Shown: positions 35,701 through 48,066 of the stretch, piece after piece | How the letters are laid out: each line of letters starts with the position of its first letter | Numbering within the stretch: position 1 is the stretch's first letter | Assembly: GCA_964023275.1 (NCBI GenBank) | Contig: OZ029919.1 | Span: 34,449,865 to 34,513,864 of the forward strand | Reading direction: 5' to 3' | Length of the DNA stretch: 64,000 bases | DNA from: Norana najaformis | Lineage: Eukaryota > Annelida > Clitellata > Crassiclitellata > Hormogastridae | Made by a program: the position numbers and the translations under genes | The notes under the pieces: model-generated | Seen by the model: the letters and a program-made list of their open reading frames with translations, nothing else | Database searches by the model: none | Told to the model about the DNA's origin: nothing

Positions 35701-37289
35701 CTTTTACGTGTACATTCCTCGAAGTACCAACACAGGCCCAAGATAAATGATCAATCATTTACCTTGCCGTACCTTACGCCAAACTAAATTTTACCTTAAC
35801 TTTGCTCAACTTCGTTCATTCTTTCGTTTGTTCGTTCATTCAGTCAGTCATCCAGTCAGTCATTCAGTCAGTCAGTCAGTCATTCAGTCATTCAGTCAGT
35901 CAGTCAGTCATTCAGTCAGTCATTCAGTCAGTCAGTCATTCAGTCAGTCAGTCATTCAGTCAGTCATTCAGTCAGTCATTCAGTCATTCAGTCTGTCATT
36001 CAGTCAGTCATTCAGTCAGTCAGTCGGTCAGTCGGTCGCTCGATCTTTCATTCGTTTGTTTGTTCATTCGTTCGATCATTCGTTCTTCCTTTTGTTCAGT
36101 AATTTATTCATTTCTTCATTCGTTCATTCATTTATACTTTCGAATTACTGGATTTCTTTCATTCATTGCTTTTTCTATTTCTAATTAATTCGCTCTCTAT
36201 CTATCTTTATTTTTCTTGCCTTCTTTCTTCCTGAATTTGGAGCGTGTTTTGGCTGAAGCGCATACTCGACAGTAACAATCCAGCAACCGGGGACAACGTT
36301 TCCCTAATGGTTACAGTGCCCGACAAGACGGGATTCGAACCTCCGCAGCAGAGATAAAATCCAGACGCATAAGAACTGTGCTCTTTCATCAGCCAATTTA
36401 TGCCTAACCACATTTTTCATGACGTGTCTAGTCCAGATGTATATCGCGATTACTTGCACCTGCAATGAGTCATTATCCCGTTTTGTCGAGAGTCCATTGG
36501 GGCAGCACTTGAAGCTGGCGATGGATTCAAGTTCATTGACGTCTGCTCGCCCCCTCCTCCCCACTTCCTCGTCCGCTGTGGAGTGCGTGATAATCGTGCC
36601 ATACGTCGTGAAGTGCAGAGGCAGCTCGCTGGAATGGCCGAGTTAAGGGCGGAGGGAGATCGCTGGAATGGCCGAGTTATGGGCGTAGGGAGATCGCTGG
36701 AATGGCCGAATTAACAGAGGAGGGAGATCGCTGGAATGGCCGAGTTAAGGGCGGATGGAGATCGTTGGAATGGCCGAGTTAAAAGAGGAGGGAGGTTTCT
36801 GTAATGGCGAAGAAAAATGCAGAAGGAGGTCGCAGAATTGGCTGAGTTAAGGGCAGAGGGAGGTTTCAGAGGGAGGTTTCTGTAATGGCGAAGTAATGTG
36901 CAAAAGGAGGTCGCAGGAATGGCCGAGTTAAGGGCAGAGGGAGATTGCAGGAATGGCCGAGTTATGGGCGGAGGGAGGTTTCTGTAATGGCGAAGTACAG
37001 AGCAGAAGGAGATTGCAGGATTGGCGAGTTATGGGCGGAGGGAGGTCACAGGAATGACCAAGCAACGAGTGGAGGGAGGTCGCTGTAATGGCGAAGCAAA
37101 GTGCCAAAGGAGGTCGCAGGAATGGCCTAGTTAAGGGCAGAGGGAGGTTTCTGTAATGGCGGAGTATAGTGCAGAAGGAGGTCGCAGAAATGGTAAAGTG
37201 CGGAGGGAGGTCGCCGGAGCGCCGGGGCAGACGGAATAGCCACACCATGATCGATGAAGCACATGAGTGCAAGGTTTCGTAGGCTAATA

Positions 37290-37323
<34 letters not shown>

Positions 37324-37339
37324 GGTAGAGGTGGTGATG

Positions 37340-37371
<32 letters not shown>

Positions 37372-38519
37372 GATGATGATGATGATATTAATAATACATA
37401 TATAAGATGTGATGTCCTAAAATGAGCTATGTAAATGATCAGATGAGTACTTACTTACTTACTTAAATGCATATATACATACATACATACATACTTACAT
37501 GCATGCTGTAATTCTGGTTCGTTTCGATGTCTTTCGTTGTAGAAAAACGGGGAGTTCGTTTGGGGATTGAGTCGCCAGAACATCGTCTTTGACACATTCT
37601 ACTGGGGGTTCATCGTCGCCCACGTCCCCGCCGGATGGCTCGCCCAGCGCTTCGGGGGCAAGCGGGTCTTCGGGAGTTTCCTTCTGGCCGGGTCCCTCAG
37701 CACGGCCCTCATCCCGATTGCCTCTCGCACCCATTTCTACCTGCTCCTCATACTCCGGTTCCTCGGAGGGGTGGGATCGGTAAGTCTGCGGTGGCAGTGG
37801 TCGTTGCAGGAGGTTTTCTAGCGCATTTTGCGACATGGCAGAGGATTTCTTTAGCGCATTTTGAAGTCAATGTTTGTTCTTTGTCTAATTTGTTTAGTTG
37901 TTTTCATTTGTTCGTTTGTTTCACATTTGTTTGTTTATCTGTTGATCATTTGTTTGTTTGTTTGTTTGTTGCTTTTTTATTGTTTTTCATATATTTGTTT
38001 GTGTTTTATTTGTTTATTTGTTTTTTAATTGTTTGTTTATTTTTATTTGTTTTACTAGTTTTCATTGGTATGTTTATTTATTTATATATTTGTTTTATTA
38101 TTTATTGCACTAATTGCGAGGGTTAGGGTTAGTAAATCTAAATTTAGGGCTCGAGACAACTGAGTGCAGACAACTTGTCCAGGATTGTTACACGGAGTCC
38201 GCGCAGCAGGCGCAAACCCGGAATCGTTGGAATACAGATCAGGCGCGCTACCGAATAGAACTCAGCTTTGCCGATGTTAGTTTATTAAGATGACTGAAAG
38301 CAGAACTACAGTTCAGCTGAAGCTGACCCCCTTCAACTTCAAAGGCTTACCTTTCAGCCGAATTATGTGTCACCCACATGGGGCGTATCATCTCCCTACC
38401 CTCTCCTTTGGCTACCGGTCCATTCGTGGCCTTTTCGACAAGAGGCCTCCCACGAGGAACAGTCTGTCAAATCTTCCTGATGATCGCTGTCTCTGCAGGC
38501 GTTTCTTAAATACCACCAG

Positions 38520-38570
<51 letters not shown>

Positions 38571-41500
38571 GTCTGTCTGCATGTCGGTCGGTCGGTCGGT
38601 GTATCCGAATACGAGCCTCACTTTTATTGTTGCAAATAATGATGATGGTAATGATGATGATGTTGATGATGATGATGACGACGACGAAGATGACAAGGAC
38701 AACGTTGATGATGATAAATATAACGATGATGATGACAATGACGACTATGATTGTGAAATCATTGATGAAGACGACGACGACGACGACGACGATGATGTTG
38801 GTGATGAAGATGATGCTGCTGCTGATGTTGCTGCTGATGCTGATGATGATGATGATGAAGATGATGATGACGATGATTATGATTATATGTGTGTATATTA
38901 GGGAGGTGCTTTTCCAGCAATGCACACCCTCTGGGGCAAATGGGCTCCACCCCTCGAACGATCGCTACTGGCCAGCATCACCTACGCAGGTTCGATTGTA
39001 GAATTCTCCATTTCAATCCAAAACCTATCTCTGCTAAATTATCTGTCTTGTCTGTCTGTCTGTCTTTCTTATCTGTCTTGTCTGTCGGTCGGTCGCTCTG
39101 ACGGAAAGACATTCATCATTAGAATTATTTCTGCATTTATTAAGCTCTACTATCTAATGACTAAGCATCAATCGATAGCGCTGAGCAGTTGTGAGTGAAG
39201 ACAGACAGACAGACAGACACACACAGACACAGACACACAGACAGAAAGAAAGTCTGTCTGTCTGTCATTTCTGTCTCTCTTTCTGTCTGCCTGCCTGCTG
39301 CCTGCCTGTTTATCTGTCTCTCTGTCTGTCTCTATGTCTGTCTCTCTGTCTGTCTCTCTGTCTGTCTCTCTGTCTGTCTGACTGTCTGTCTAGCTAGACT
39401 TGTGTGCTTCACGTGATTTGAGGCGTGGGCACGATTCGTTATTCGCTGGAATCGCATGGAATTTTATCTCAGTCAATCGAGTGAGTGATTGTCAGCCTCA
39501 TCTTCTCCATCACCAGACTCCGTTACACCCACGCCCGCCCGACAATCGATAGACAGTCCACACCCACAACGGATCAGAAAAGGGGCTTTATTAATGTCCA
39601 GATACTCACATTTATCTAGCGCCGCTTTAGTCTTGTAAAAGAGGAAATGGAAACTATTTCTGGCACAACAGCCAACACTACCTACACCACTGACATCACC
39701 GCCACTACCGCCGCCACCGCCACCACCGCCACCACCACCACCACCACCGCCACCACCACCACCTCCACCACCACCACCACCGCCACAGCCTCCACCACCA
39801 CCACCGCCACCACCACCGCTACCACCACCACCACCACCACCGCTACCACCAGCATCACCACCGCCACCACCACCCCGTGATCCATCACCAAGACAACTCC
39901 CACCATCAAAACAATGATCACCTCTTCACCCTTGCCATCACACACACTTCCGCTTTCTCACCTCACCCATTAATTTCCTCATCTCTTCCCAAAACCACCA
40001 TCACCGTTTCGCAATGATTTTCACCTGGACTTGGCCACACCTGAGCAAACTGAAACCTCAGCCACCTGGATCCCGAGCAAGCGGCGGTCGGGCCGACCCC
40101 GTTCCCCGAGGCCATGGCTCCTCTAACCGACCGTCTTATCGCGGCCGAGCCTGGCAGGACGGGCGCTGACCGATCTCACGTTCAGCCAGAGGCAACGTTG
40201 TCTAACGCGCAGCTGACTTCAAAGCAAAGATCGACAACGAAGATTAGCCAATGCTTGTGGCCGATATTGTTTTTAAATGGCGCTATGTGAGTGTTGGATT
40301 ACGATTATAATACCATTACGATTAGGTTTCATATTACTCTTACAATTATTATTACGATTAGGATTACCTTTCTTTATCTTTTGTTACATTACTTTACCTT
40401 TACAATCCAACTACTCCGTTCAACACACTACTCTTCCGCCAAAGAATTCCCCTTCCGTCAACTCATTCTCAAAATTTGGAAACTTCCGCCAGAAATACGA
40501 AAATTATTCAACCCGTCCTACAAACTCACCAACACTTCACCTCTTTCAGTTTCTGCGCAGGTCTTTCACTCAAGACTGAAAACACTTCTTTTCCAAAAAT
40601 CTTATCCTGATTCTTCCTCTTCCCCTTATCGCTCTTCTCGCTTCAATTTCAAACATCATCCACCGTAGCCGTCCGACTGTCTGACTGCCTGACTCCTGGA
40701 TCTTGACCTGGAACCGAACCCTTTTGCCTATCGATTTTGTTTTGACTGAGCGCCTGTGAATAAGCTGGTTCCCGCGACTTAGCTTTTGTTGAGCGCTGTA
40801 GAAATCTCGAGATTACGATTACGATTATTTCAATCTCTAACTCCAGCACTAGTTGGAATTATTACTTCTGCATTTATTCAACTGTATCTAACGACTAAGC
40901 ATCAGTTGATGGCGCTTGTAAGTGAAGATCTTGCTCAAGATCCCTACACAGTAACCGTCTCAGGAGAGAAGGCTCGAACCCGTACTCTCCGCTCTACAAG
41001 TCGATCGATCTAACCAATCGGCTACCGTGACCCATATATTCCTATGCTTATAACTGTAATTGACTCACCTTATTTTTAAGTGAGCTTACCTTGCCTGACA
41101 CATGCGGCATTGTGGTCTATCGGTAACGCGTTTGGCCAATGATCATGCGGTTGCGGGTTCGACTCCGTGTAACGACCCTGGGCAAGTTGTTTGCGCACAC
41201 CACGCCACTGTCATCAAGCAGTAGAATTTGGTACCGGCGTAAGCTGGGACGTAAACGCAAGTCCTGCGATGCACTGGCCCCGTGTCCAGGACCTTGGGAT
41301 TCGCCCGTTGCTAGCTCAAGGACCTAAGAAAAGGAAATGAGCGCCTCCCCTACGTCTCACTTGCAGGATATGGGATACTTTACTCTTTATTTTACCTTAC
41401 CCTATCTGGGGTTAACTGTATGTCTGTCTTGTGCGTTTAGGGTCGTTGACTGGCAGCGTCTTCATTTACCCGGTGGCTGGTTTGCTGTGTAAATACGGGT

Positions 41501-44500
41501 TCGATGGAAAGGGATTCGACGGCGGATGGCCCTCAATCTTCTACATATTTGGTGAGAAGTGATTCCGTTGCTTTCAGAATGTTTCAGTTAAGAAAAAACT
41601 ATGGACGCTAATTTAGTATGCATGACCTCGCAAGGCAAGTAGGTCAGGTCAGTTTAAGGTTGATCATATGCAGATAAGGTCTGTCTGTCTGTCCATTCGT
41701 CCGTCTGTCTGTCTGTCTGTGTCCCTAGGTCCGTCCGTCTGTCCATTCGTCTGTCTGTCTGTCTATTTGTCTGTCTGTCAACTGTCGATCGGTCGGTCTG
41801 TCCGTCCGTCCGACTGTCTATCTGTGTGTGTGTCTGTCTGTCTGGCTATGACCGGAGGCAGTGTGACTACCTTAACTGTGACAGGCAATTGTTGTTTGAC
41901 GTCAATGCATCAATCAAACAATTCAATATATATATATATACACTAAAATATATAGACTCCAAATTATAAAAGTATATATTTGTGTATATATATATATATG
42001 TTGCCATTCGTTTGTGTAAATTGTCTATCACATATCTATAGGCCCCATTCAAAGTTAAGGTTATGTATATTTCTGTACAACGAGACACAACACATTCACC
42101 CAGACAGGCACCTTATCTTACATTTTCTTACTTTACCATATCTTTAACTCACCTTGTCTTATCTTTAACTTGCCTTACCTTACCTTACCTTGCCGTTAAC
42201 TTGCCTTACCTTACCTTATCTTTAGTTTGACTTGCCTTACCTTGCCGTTAACTTGCCTTATCTTGCCTTATCTTTAGCTTGTCTTGCCTTATCTTACCTT
42301 ATCTTTAACTTGCCTTACCTTACCTTGCCTTGCCGTTAACTTGCCTTACCTTACCTTACCGTCACGTCAGAACCGTGACGGTTGACTTACCTTGTCTTGC
42401 TGTTAACTTGGCTTACCTTGCCTACCTTGCCTTACCTTACCTCGCTTTGCCAAGGCTTGCCAAGTCATTTGACCCGAGCAGTAGTTCTTTACAAGCTCAT
42501 CAAGTCTCATCAGTCTACCGGGTTCATTAGAGGTCAAGGTCACGAGGTCAGTCTCGAGGTCACGACTTTTCAAAACACTTCCACGAACGTCGCCGGCGTC
42601 TATTTGGCGCAGACTCACCTTTTCACCTGGATTAACGTATTAGGACCACCTGTTGGCCACCAATTGGCAACGCACGTCATCATCGGTTGCCAATCAATAA
42701 ACACACGTTTAATATACAGTGAACTATTTATGCAAAAGTACATAGGCTAATGCTATGTGCCATACACATACATATACATACATATACTTATATAAATATA
42801 CATGCATATAGATTCATATAATACATGTACATTCACATACATATATACATATGCATATACCTACATATACATACATGCACATACATATACATACATACAC
42901 ATGCATATACCTACATATACTATACATAAGTACATACATATACTATACATCTGAAGGAGGACGGATACGGTAAACTGAACGAGGAGGCCGAACAACGTCA
43001 GGAGGAGCTCCACTGGACATTCGCACATCCATATACATGCATTTACATACTACATACATAAACATAAATAACCATGTGTGCAGCACTTTTGTGGGGTAAT
43101 TGAAGGCGCTATATAAAGGGTCTTAAATACGAAATAACGAAGGCGTTTTGTAATTGGAAGGAAGTTGGACCACTATGACAAACCTGTTACAATTTATTTG
43201 GCAAAAGATGGTGTTGCGAACATCGGGGTAATCGTAATCGTAAATTCCAACTTTATAAAGCGCTACATAAAGACTGAGCATAGAGCATATGGAACCAGCT
43301 TAGTCACGAGCGCTACGTCAAGTCAGAGGGATAGTTCGGATATACCGTCGTGTGAAGAACAAGAACAGGATGAGGGGATATCAGAGAGGGAAAGAGATTG
43401 TGAAGCTGCTATAGTGTGATGAGAGGAAATGGGAAGGCGGACGGAGGAATCAGTGGATTGGGGTAAGACTTCTTGAAAAGTTGGGACTATAGACCGAGGG
43501 GCTTGAGGCAGATGATGCTGGGTAAACGATTCCTCTTCTTCCCCTTATCTGTCCTGCAGATCCAATTCCACACACCACCCACCGTACCCGTCTGACTGCC
43601 AGGGTGCCTCTTGGCACTTCACGAAGAAACAAACTCCTCTTGCCTATCGATTCTGTTTCGATCTGGTTCCCGCGACTTGGCTTTCGCTGGGCGCTATAGA
43701 AATCTGGAGTGTACGATTACGATTACGATGAGCGATAGGAGAGACGGGAGAACGGAGAATCTGCGGAATTCAGGTGGGAATCGTCCCAGAGACGAGTTAT
43801 AGTGGGATAGGGATCGGTTAGAGAACCTAAGAAGAGCAGAGACTGATGGTCTGACAAGCAACGCCGAGATGGCCTTCTTGATATGTGATATATGAGCAGG
43901 TGAGAAAGTGTGGTTGTCTTGACGTTGTTGATAAAATTGTACATAGGAAAGTATGGCTAAAATTGCATAAGGGGAAGACGGACTGTGATGGCGTTGTTGA
44001 TAAAATTGTGCATAGGAAAGTTTGGCTAAAATTGCATAAGGGGAAGACGGACTGTGATGGCGTTGTTGATAAAATTGTGCATAGGAAAGTATGGCTAAAA
44101 TTGCATAAGGGGAAGACGGACTGTGATGGCGTTGTTGGTAAAATTTCACAAGGGGAAGAGGGGCTATGTTGGCGTTGTTGGTAAAATTGTACATAGGAAA
44201 GTATGGCTAAAATTTCACAAGGGGAAGAGGGGCTATGTTGGCGTTGTTGATAAAATTGCACAAGGGTAAGAGGGGCTATGTTGGCGTTGTTGGTAAAATT
44301 TCACAAGGGGAAGAGGGGCTATGTTGGCGTTGTTGGTAAAATTTCACAAGGGGAAGAGGGGCTATGTTGGCGTTGTTGGTAAAATTGCACAGGGGAAGGC
44401 GAACTGTGATGGCGTTGTTGATAAAATTGCATAAGGGGAAGACGGACTGTGATGGTGTTGTTGGTAAAATTGCACAAGGGAAGACGGACTGTGATGGCGT

Positions 44501-47500
44501 TGTGATAAAATTACACAAAGGAAAGACGTGGTTGCTAAAATTGCACAGAGGAAAGACGTGGTTGCTAAAATTGTACAAGGGGAAGACGGGCTACGATGGC
44601 GTTGTTGATAAAATTGTACATAGGAAAGTATGGCTAAAATTGTACAAGGGGAAGATGGGCTATGACGGCGTTGTTGATAAAATTGTACATAGGAAAGTAT
44701 GGCTAAAATTGTACAAGGGGAAGATGGGCTATGACGGCGTTGTTGTAAAAACTGGCATGGTGTTGAAGATGGCTGTTTAACTTGTCTTAGGAGCTCTCGG
44801 AGTGTTATGGTTCGTGCTGTGGATGGTCTTCGCCAGTGAATCGCCAGCTGACCACGGAAGAATCAGTGAGGAGGAGAGACAGTACATCGAGGAGACGCTG
44901 ATGAGTGAAACGACGACGACGCTCAACCACAAGGTCTCGGTTCGATTCTCAAACCCTGTTTAGGCTCTACTCATTAAGTAATTAGTAATTAATTATTTTA
45001 TTATCTAGAATTATATGTCGGTGTCATTCGTTGTCATTTGTCCTGACGTAATTAATCTACTTGTATTATATTGTACCTAATTGTATCGTACTGTATTTTA
45101 TTTTACTGAATCGTATTGTATTTTATCGTACTTATTTTATTACCTTATCTTTAATTTGTCTTACCTTACCTTACCTTACCTTACCTTATCTTTAACTTGT
45201 CTTATCTTACCTTACCTAACCTTACCTTATCTTTAATTTGTCTTACCTTACCTTATCTATAACATGCCTCACCTTACCTTACCTTACCTTATCTTTAACT
45301 TGTCTTATCTTACCTTACCTTACCTTACCTTATATCTAATTGTATCGTTATGCATTTTATTTAATTGTTTCTACCTGTACTGTATCGTATCTTATCATAT
45401 TGTATTATGGCTAAGTGTGTTCTACTGCATTGTATAATATCGCGTTTTATTGTAACGTCCCGTAATGCATTGTTTTGCATTGTCATAGATAATCAAATGA
45501 CTTCTATAGCGCCATTGTAATAATGATCAAGTCATCAGTCGATGGTCGCTACTAAGCAGAGTCGTTGTGCACACGAAATTCCAGGGTAATTCTGGTCAGA
45601 AGCCAAGAAATCAATCCGAGAAGTCACAGAAACAACTTACGGTGGAAATGAGTGGAAGAAAAGATGAGATTTTAGTCTAGATCTAATCTAATCTTATCTA
45701 CTGACTTCTGTAGCGCCTTTACCATAACACCTAAGGCATCGATCGATGGCCCCTCAAGTGGAACCGTAATCAGTATCACAGTCAGGTCGAACTCCTATAG
45801 GTAAAGCCATTATGTTATATCTTGTAGCAATATCCATGATTGATTACGCCAACAGTACATTTGTTAGGTGGTTCGTTGCCTTAGGCTCCGACAGGCTTGT
45901 ACTTACATATTTATCTCAGTAGTAATCGATGCCTGAAGCAAGTCTTGTGATTTCTGGCAACTTCAGAGTCGACTGCGTATTCCGTGGACGAAAGTGCTGA
46001 CGTCATTTCCGTTCGCCGCCATTGTTCTCTGCAACTTTACCTACGAATGGGGTGTTTACACGTTCGAAAAGCTCTTCCCAGAGTTCATGAAAACCGTGCT
46101 GCACTTGGAGATGAAGTGGGTAGGTCTGCGGACGCCTGCAGGGCGCAGGATCAAGTTTTAAACATTTTGATAGAAACCTGGTAACAGATTACACAGAAAG
46201 AAGTTAGTTGTTTTTCCTCTGTTTTTCCGAGTTTCGCAACGATTCCATTTGCTTCATAGGAAATTATTCAATGATAGAGCAAAGCAATCTTATCTAATCT
46301 AATCTAATCTAAGGACGCAATCAAAGCTTTTAAGAGAAAACTAAGAAGGCTTGTATCATATTGTATATAAGCAGAAAATAAATAAACATACAAATGGTTC
46401 GACCATATATCTAATGTAATGTAATCTAATCTAATCTAATCCAATCTAATCACGTCTGTTCTAATCCAATCCAATCCAATCTAGGGACTTCTATAGCGCT
46501 AATCCAGTCCGTTCTAAAGACTTCTATAGCGCCGCTATCGTAATACACAAGACATTAAACGCTATTAAAAGCAATGTTTAATGCAGCCAGATGCAAGTAA
46601 AAGTTGTTACTATCGTACTTGCTTCACTGAAACACGTCTATATAACGGACACACATGTTCGGTTTTATTTCTGGCATATTTATATAAGTCAATCGCATAT
46701 TTATGATACATACTTTCTTGAGTGCGTACGTTTATACAAACATGACTGACATATGTAACTATTTGAACACAGCTACACAGGCAAAGATCTGTTCACGATT
46801 GGCTTATAACTCTGCAAAAATACATATACACAGCTAAAGGTCGTTAGCCTCAAAATGGCGGAACGGGCGCTCTGGCCGCTATCTTCCGAAGTGTAAAAAT
46901 TGGCCAAACTCTTCCTGACCCGCGATTCAAGGTCGCAAGGCGGCAGTTGTATGATACAGCTGCTTTCGCTAAAGATACCAGCCTGATAGCGTTTGCTTTT
47001 AGCAATATACATATACATACACCTATAAATACATAGGCCTATATATATACATATATATATACATACATGTATATATACATACATACATGCATGTATGCGT
47101 GTATACATTGTTTATTACATATACCTACATCAGTGACTAAACTACACGCCTGTATACAAGCATGTCAGAGGTGCAAAGACTGCAGACCACATGTGGCATA
47201 CGAACAATTTCTTTGCGGCCCCAAGTTCGTTTGCAATTGGAAAATAAAATTGGTCCGCAATCTCTTAGCGTAACCGCAATCGTAAAACTGGAAATTTGTC
47301 CATGTTGCTTCATGTTGCCTCTGGTTGCTTCTTGTTGCCTCTGGTTGCTTTATATTGCCTCTGTTCGCTTCTTGTTGCCTATGGTTGCTTTATGTTGCCT
47401 CTGGTTGCTTCTTGTTGCCTCTGGTCGCTTCATATTGCCTCTGATTGCTTCGTGTTGCCTCTGGTTGCTTCTTGTTGCCTCTGGCTGCTTCTTGTTGCCT

Positions 47501-48008
47501 TTGGTTGCTTCTTGTTGCATCTGGCTGCTTCTTGTTGCCTTTGGTTGCTTCTTGTTGCCTCTGGTTGCTTTATATTGCCTCTGATCGCTTCTTGTTGCCT
47601 ATGGTTGCTTCTTGTTGCCTCTGGTTGCTTCTTGTTGCCTCTGGTTGCTTCATATTGCCTCTGGTTGCTTCGTGTTGCCTCTGGTTGCTTCTGGTTGCCT
47701 CTGCCTGCTTCTTGTTGCCTTTGGTTGCTTCTTGTTGCCTCTGGTTGCTTTGTGTTGCCTCTGGTTGCTTCATGTAGCCTCTGGTTGCACTGCGATGATT
47801 GTTGGTTGTTTTGCTGGCGCAGAACGATGGGTTCTCTCTGTTGCCCTACTTCGGTCTGTGGTTCCTTGTGATGGCGTCTGGTGGCGCTGCGGATCGTCTG
47901 CAGAGCCATGGCGTCCTCAACACCGGAACTACGAGAAAGGTCATGCAGGTTATAGGTCAGTTTTTAAACGAGCATCATCTTCCTATCTACTGTTATTTCT
48001 CATTCGGC

Positions 48009-48066
<58 letters not shown>

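Noticed and set aside
43694..44780. Repetitive frames on both strands resembling a repeat protein
   Set aside because: Units are multiples of 3 so frames persist by arithmetic; the sequence is intronic and immediately precedes an SLC17 exon.
46318..46378. Short reading D-A-I-K-A-F-K-R-K-L-R-R-L as a LINE ORF end
   Set aside because: Plausible but only about 20 codons; no W-N-x-L-P motif or element boundary supports it.
47162..47871. 140-191-codon Cys/Leu-rich frames
   Set aside because: Produced by the 20-bp minisatellite; only the end (from 47823) is true SLC17 exon, in its own frame.
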